In this document: positions 5,868 to 9,460 of the stretch, one piece after another
How the letters are laid out: the number at the start of each line of letters is the position of its first letter
Position numbering within the stretch: position 1 is the first letter of the stretch
Assembly (NCBI GenBank): GCA_937959095.1
Contig: CALGLY010000019.1
Span: 1 to 9,460 of the forward strand
Direction: 5' to 3'
Source: an uncultured Saprospiraceae bacterium
GTDB lineage: Bacteria > Bacteroidota > Bacteroidia > Chitinophagales > Saprospiraceae
DNA length: 9,460 bases
The notes under the pieces: model-generated
What the model saw: only the letters and a program-made list of their open reading frames with translations
Told to the model about the DNA's origin: nothing
The model's database searches: none
Made by a program: the position numbers and the translations under genes

Positions 5868-8570
5868 CTACTCCCCTTCTACCATCATAGCTGCTCTTTC
5901 CTCAAAGCCAAATTCTAATATTTTATCAATAAAATCATACGGCTTATACCCATTAATTGCCGCTTGATGATAGATGCAGGTAGCAGGTGTCATGCCGGGC
6001 AAGGAATTAGCCTCAATGATAATAGTTTCTGCTCTATTATCCGAATGGACACGCACAAAAGCATCAATTCGGGCATAGCCTTTTATGCCTAAAATTTCCG
6101 CCGCTTCTTGCAAAGTAGCTTTCACTTGGCTTGCTATTTCGTCATATTCTTCCTTATTCGGAGAATAGCGGGCAGGCGTGATATTTTGCCCTTCGCCAGC
6201 TAGAAATTTTTCTTCTAAAGATAAAATCTCTCCACTTGCTAGTGCTTCCGAAGGCTCAAACATTTCATAGCGAATCGCATCGCCTTTATGATGCGTCAAT
6301 AAGCCACCCGTGATTTCTAAGAAGTGCTTCGCCCCCTTTGCTGTTATTAATTCTTCTACTAAAATAGCTGCTTTTATTGGAAATTCTTCCTTTGGTTGCA
6401 AATCTAAAATAGTGCGTTCTGTAGCAGGTAGAGGCAAGGTCTCACGGAACATAAGATTGCAAAAGGCCTGCAACTGCTCCCTATTTTTAATCACTTTCAC
6501 GGCTGCGCTGCAACCATCATCCACAGGTTTCATGATGAAAGGATAAGCAAATTCACCTTCCAAAATAGCAATGTTGGCTTGTGGATTGCTTTCGTATTCT
6601 GCTTTGCTTAGTAGGCGTTGGTGTGCCACCGTGAAGCCCTTGCGTTTTAGCAATTGCAAGGTATTGAACTTATTGATGGTAACGCGCGAAGATGCCGAAT
6701 CCGAACCATTGTATGGAATACCGAATTTCGTCAGTTGCAACTGCACCTCTCCATCTTCGCCAGGGCGACCATGCAGCGCGATGAATACGCCATCTACTAG
6801 TTCTGCGAGTTCGGTATAGGTTATTTTTCTAGGCTCAAAAACCACATCCGTGGAAGCGTATTTTTCGATAAGTGGGCTACATTCTTCTCGAATTTCTTCC
6901 AAGATAGGATGATGCTCAAAACCTAGTATCTTATCCCGAATATCATCGGCATTATCTTTCAGTAATAGATTGATAGGGATTTGATAAAGCTCGTGACTAT
7001 CTGCATCGCCAATTAAATAAATCGGGATGGGTTCGTATTTATTGGAACTGGCTAATTTTTCAAAAATATTGCGTCCGCTTTCTACCGAGATGTGCCGCTC
7101 TGCACTATAACCGCCTAAAATGACTGCTATTTTCTTACGGCTATCTTCTTGGTTCTTTGCTTGCTCAATAGCTGTATCCAACTGCTGCAAGAGCGCGTCG
7201 AAATGCGTCAATTCGGGCAAAGTAGCAATGCGTTCTTGCAAAGAAGCTCGAATAATATAGGTAATAAATTGCGAAGGATTCAGTCCTATTTCTGCCGACT
7301 GGTGGAAGAAAAAAGACGAAGGCAACATCCCCGAAGTCGTGTTCGGATCATTCAAGAAAATCGTGCCTGCGTCATTGATAAAGCCATCAATGCGCGCATA
7401 GGTATTGAACTCTAAATACTCGAACAAGCGACGGCACTCTTTCCGTATTTCATTGATTTGAGTATTCGGCAATTTGATAGGCGTTTCCTTGCGCGAAAGC
7501 CCAGGCAAGTACTTCGAGCGATAATCAAAAACCTCGCTACCTTTTATAATTTCGGTAGGGGGCAAAGCTGCCGTTGTGCCATCTTCTTGTCGCAATACGA
7601 TACAAGAAAACTCCTTTCCATGAATAAAAGACTCGACGATCACACGCTGCTCACTCCAATGACTTTCTAGGAATAAATCGCCATGTCGTGCAATGAAAAC
7701 ATCCAACTGTACTAATAAATCTTCGGGATGAATGACACGGGCAATTTTCTTATTTCCAATACAAATATTCATCGGAAAGCCCAAGCCATCTCGAATATCA
7801 CTTATTCCACGCACATACTCTACGCGTTCTTCTTTGCTATAATTTTGCCACTTTGTAGCAAGTAGCTTTTCTCTAAAAAAAGCACGATTGATGAAGTATT
7901 CAAAATCCTGCTGCGAAGCCGTTTCTGCCACAATCGCCACGCCAATAGACGACCCCTGATTGGCAGGTCGAATGACCATCGGGAAGCCTATTTGCTCCTT
8001 TGCTTGCTCAAATAGCGTCGTTTTATCAGCATTTATCCAGGCTTTTCGGTGCAGCACCTGCACTTCGGGCGTGGCAAAACCTGCCGTTTCCATTATCTTT
8101 TTCTGAAATGCCTTATCCATTCCTATGGTACAGCCACGTATTCCACTGCCCGTGTAAGGCACTTGAAGACTTTCCAGCAAGCCTTGTATTTGTCCATCCT
8201 CCCCGAATTGTCCATGCAAGGCAAGGAAGGCAATATCTATCAGGTCAGGCAGTTCTTCGATGCTGATTTTGCACCCTACTTTAGAGATAAGGCGTTCCCA
8301 AGCATCATCGGTCAGTTCGCCGAGACTTTCGATATAGATTTGAAAATCATGCTCGGAATGTGGCAAGGCTTCCACGGGTGGATAGAAGTCTCGAATCGTA
8401 CCTTTATATATGTATTGCCAATCGAGGAGAATAAAATTCCGTTGGCTATCCACAAAAATTGGGATAGGCTCGAATAGCACTTTATCTAAGTTGTCATAGA
8501 CGGTGCGTCCACCTGCAAATGCGATTTCTCGTTCTCTGGATGGTCCGCCGAATAGAATTCCTACTTTCAT
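5868..8570 (-). CDS. ddl: Tandem (fused) D-alanine-D-alanine ligase, 900 residues
   Basis: Ddl joins two D-Ala molecules with ATP to make the dipeptide end of peptidoglycan precursors in the cytoplasm. Known Ddl enzymes are about 300-370 residues; this one has two complete Ddl-like ATP-grasp units. Unit 1 (about 1-450) shows LFGGPSRERE (E13 matches E. coli DdlB Glu15), HGQFGEDG (119-126), PYTGSG, MDK (K153), the GSSIG loop (206-210), DYRSKYLPG (349-357), ARID (392-395) and NDPNTTSGM (407-415). Unit 2 (about 478-900) shows LGGYSAER (E491), HGRPGEDGEVQ (600-610), IMKP (K681), EKFLAGEGQNITPA (787-800), ARID (833-836) and the canonical EANSLPGM (853-860). Deviations fall in different halves: unit 1 has Arg201 for the ATP-binding Lys and Asp408 for the metal-binding Glu, while unit 2 has GCSAA in place of GSSxG. 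Unit 1 also carries an insertion at about 236-310. The start is ATG at 8570. Confidence 0.9.
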   Translation of the reverse strand: MKVGILFGGPSREREIAFAGGRTVYDNLDKVLFEPIPIFVDSQRNFILLDWQYIYKGTIRDFYPPVEALPHSEHDFQIYIESLGELTDDAWERLISKVGCKISIEELPDLIDIAFLALHGQFGEDGQIQGLLESLQVPYTGSGIRGCTIGMDKAFQKKIMETAGFATPEVQVLHRKAWINADKTTLFEQAKEQIGFPMVIRPANQGSSIGVAIVAETASQQDFEYFINRAFFREKLLATKWQNYSKEERVEYVRGISDIRDGLGFPMNICIGNKKIARVIHPEDLLVQLDVFIARHGDLFLESHWSEQRVIVESFIHGKEFSCIVLRQEDGTTAALPPTEIIKGSEVFDYRSKYLPGLSRKETPIKLPNTQINEIRKECRRLFEYLEFNTYARIDGFINDAGTIFLNDPNTTSGMLPSSFFFHQSAEIGLNPSQFITYIIRASLQERIATLPELTHFDALLQQLDTAIEQAKNQEDSRKKIAVILGGYSAERHISVESGRNIFEKLASSNKYEPIPIYLIGDADSHELYQIPINLLLKDNADDIRDKILGFEHHPILEEIREECSPLIEKYASTDVVFEPRKITYTELAELVDGVFIALHGRPGEDGEVQLQLTKFGIPYNGSDSASSRVTINKFNTLQLLKRKGFTVAHQRLLSKAEYESNPQANIAILEGEFAYPFIMKPVDDGCSAAVKVIKNREQLQAFCNLMFRETLPLPATERTILDLQPKEEFPIKAAILVEELITAKGAKHFLEITGGLLTHHKGDAIRYEMFEPSEALASGEILSLEEKFLAGEGQNITPARYSPNKEEYDEIASQVKATLQEAAEILGIKGYARIDAFVRVHSDNRAETIIIEANSLPGMTPATCIYHQAAINGYKPYDFIDKILEFGFEERAAMMVEGE

Positions 8571-8576
8571 GTAGTA

Positions 8577-8604
8577 GATATGAGATATGAGACGCGAGAT
8601 AGGA
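8577..8604. repeat. Degenerate heptanucleotide tandem repeat before the ligase start
   Basis: Four 7-base units follow in register: GATATGA (8577-8583), GATATGA (8584-8590), GACGCGA (8591-8597) and GATAGGA (8598-8604). A partial fifth (GATTTTT) follows. The array begins six bases upstream of the ligase ATG on the - strand, so it lies in the 5' leader where the ribosome binds. It resembles short tandem repeats seen scattered in some Bacteroidota intergenic regions, but I cannot check copy number here. Confidence 0.65.
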
Positions 8605-8658
8605 GATTTTTATAGCTTCTTCTCTTGTTCTCGGTTCTTTTGCTTTGAAATTTTGCTG

Positions 8659-8689
8659 CGAAGTTACATATTCCAAGAGGGTTAACCAA
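8659..8689 (-). promoter_or_regulatory. Candidate Bacteroidota-type promoter for the ligase gene
   Basis: On the - strand, TTG (complement of 8687-8689), a 20-base spacer and TAACTTCG (complement of 8659-8666) resemble the Bacteroidota -33/-7 pattern TTG ... TAnnTTTG, with one mismatch in the -7 box. It would give a leader of roughly 85 bases containing the heptamer array. The match is weak and was found by eye. Confidence 0.22.
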
Positions 8690-8715
8690 TTTGAAGGGCA
8701 GGGTAGTATATTTAC

Positions 8716-8758
8716 AAAAAAAATCCTTGACCACTGATACGTAGTCAAGGACTTTTTT
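8716..8758. terminator. Strong bidirectional intrinsic terminator
   Basis: TCCTTGAC (8724-8731) pairs with GTCAAGGA (8744-8751), with two more possible pairs (A8733-T8742 and C8734-G8741) after one mismatch. Eight As lie on the left and a CTTTTTT run on the right, so each strand reads as stem plus T-run. On the - strand the eight Ts follow the stem directly. No gene in view is transcribed towards it from either side: the ligase starts at 8570 going left and the next gene starts at 9045 going right. It may insulate the ligase promoter, end an unseen small RNA, or act as an attenuator in a long ligase leader. Confidence 0.8.
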
Positions 8759-8828
8759 ATCTGTTGAGTGATATGTGTCTACCTATACTTTTCACCGTAG
8801 AGGATTCTCAGTTTAGAAACGAATAAGA

Positions 8829-8988
8829 GGAACGATAAACAAATAAATGTATATTCTTGACTGTCTCTTTTACTCCCATTTTTTACTTTGAAATTGGTCA
8901 AATATCTAGATATGCTCCCAGTTTCAAAGCAAAAACTGGAATCAAAATAGGTCTACTCAAGAATGCCCATTTATTAATTTATCGTTCC
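8829..8988. repeat. 160-bp near-palindromic element, possibly a non-autonomous mobile element
   Basis: The two halves are imperfect reverse complements over their whole length. By hand alignment about 59 of 81 columns match, with a two-base gap. The best-matching parts are the outer ends (GGAACGATAAA with TTTATCGTTCC), an inner ATTCTTGA/TCAAGAAT pair, the arms CTTTGAAATTGG (8886-8897) and CCAGTTTCAAAG (8918-8929), and the central palindrome ATATCTAGATAT (8902-8913). AGA flanks both ends (8826-8828 and 8989-8991), which could be a 3-bp target duplication or chance. There is no coding capacity. A transcript through it would fold into one long hairpin. Its ends differ from those of the element at 2246-2391, so it is a different family. 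Confidence 0.7.
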
Positions 8989-9000
8989 AGAGGATAGTAA

Positions 9001-9033
9001 AAGGAGCATAAAATGATGTATTTTTTATCTTAA
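9001..9033 (+). promoter_or_regulatory. Shine-Dalgarno-like site with six-codon mini-ORF
   Basis: AAGGAG at 9001-9006 is followed six bases later by ATGATG, which reads Met-Met-Tyr-Phe-Leu-Ser and stops at 9033. That is 11 bases before the start of the DUF1330-like gene. Bacteroidota rarely rely on Shine-Dalgarno sequences, so this may be chance. If translated, it could couple or dampen translation of the gene behind it. Confidence 0.2.
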
Positions 9034-9044
9034 TTTGTAGCATT

Positions 9045-9437
9045 ATGACAATAGAAAAATATTTAAACACGACCCGCGAACAGTTTAAAGCCTTCGCGCA
9101 ATTGCCTATTGATACGCCTTTGCAAATGCTGAATTTATTGAAATTTAAAGCAACGGTAACAGAAACTGGGCGCAGCGGCAAAGAACAATACAAGACCTAT
9201 ATGAAAGCCGCTTCCCCCTTTTTTCAGCAAAGCAAAGGGAAGATTATTTTTTATGGCAATCCAAAATTTACGCTCATTGGTCCAGCAGAATTGGAATGGG
9301 ATAAAGTACTGATTGTGGAATATGCCACTAAAGCAGACTTCATCAATATGATAACGAATCCCGATTATCCTTCTGAACTGCGCAGCCTAGCATTGACGGA
9401 TTCAAGATTGATTTTTTGTGAGCCAAGCCATTCCTAA
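9045..9437 (+). CDS. DUF1330-like small protein (dimeric alpha/beta barrel type)
   Basis: The 130-residue protein has no signal peptide or membrane helix and is probably cytosolic. The core resembles DUF1330 proteins. It has a PLQMLNLLKFK strand (25-35), a helix with YKTYMKAASPFF (49-60), a KGKIIFYGNPKFTLIG region (64-79), and a WDKVLIVEYATKADFINMITNPDY segment (about 84-107) ending in LALTDSRLIFCEP. The family adopts a ferredoxin-like dimeric barrel, and its function is generally unknown. It is transcribed divergently from the ligase gene, 474 bases away, and nothing in the context assigns it a role. The ATG at 9045 is chosen because it opens the conserved helix. An upstream AAGGAG (9001-9006) serves a six-codon frame in another register (9013-9033) and not this start. 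Confidence 0.8.
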   Translation: MTIEKYLNTTREQFKAFAQLPIDTPLQMLNLLKFKATVTETGRSGKEQYKTYMKAASPFFQQSKGKIIFYGNPKFTLIGPAELEWDKVLIVEYATKADFINMITNPDYPSELRSLALTDSRLIFCEPSHS

Positions 9438-9460
9438 GGAACGACTAAAAAATAACTTAT

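Noticed and set aside
6310..8477. Several + strand open frames of 70-142 codons inside the ligase gene
   Set aside because: They are antisense to a long gene with clear motifs throughout, and their translations show no domain signature.
8957..9193. 78-codon - strand frame across the start of the DUF1330-like gene
   Set aside because: It overlaps the palindromic element and the real gene, and it shows no protein family signs.

Overview
The window looks like a chromosomal segment of a member of the Bacteroidota, probably from the Cytophaga/Saprospira-like environmental groups. The reasons are AT-rich intergenic DNA, genes mostly without Shine-Dalgarno sequences, a Ddl / group III truncated globin / PASTA-protein cluster, and an MltD-type LysM transglycosylase. 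The lineage call is inference from gene content and style, not from a marker gene.

Region A (1-2245, + strand) is accessory in character. It opens with the last 94 codons of a gene that starts outside the window; its C-terminus resembles the end of Tc-toxin TcA-like proteins. A 583-residue protein follows that I read as a P47/OrfX-like TULIP-fold protein, a family known from toxin gene clusters. A clear intrinsic terminator closes the unit. Directly behind it lies a 146-bp MITE-like element with perfect 19-bp terminal inverted repeats and a 5-bp target duplication (2241-2396). It sits between the toxin-like module and the core genes.

Region B (2425-8570, all on the - strand) is an envelope-related block. 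In transcription order it holds a 900-residue protein made of two fused D-Ala-D-Ala ligase-like halves, a group III truncated hemoglobin, a membrane-anchored protein with three PASTA repeats, a small GIY-YIG-like protein with a C-terminal membrane helix, and a secreted MltD-like lytic transglycosylase with a LysM domain. Ddl makes the D-Ala-D-Ala end of peptidoglycan precursors, PASTA domains commonly bind or sense peptidoglycan, and MltD cleaves it. The globin and the GIY-YIG protein do not obviously belong to that theme. A perfect 20-bp inverted repeat lies between the PASTA and GIY-YIG genes.

Region C (8571-9044) is a divergent non-coding interval of 474 bases that is unusually rich in structure. 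It has a heptanucleotide tandem repeat just upstream of the ligase start, a possible Bacteroidota-type promoter, a strong bidirectional terminator with no visible gene feeding into it, and a 160-bp near-palindromic element with a possible 3-bp target duplication.

Region D (9045-9437, + strand) encodes a DUF1330-like small protein. I saw no tRNA, rRNA, CRISPR array or transposase gene.
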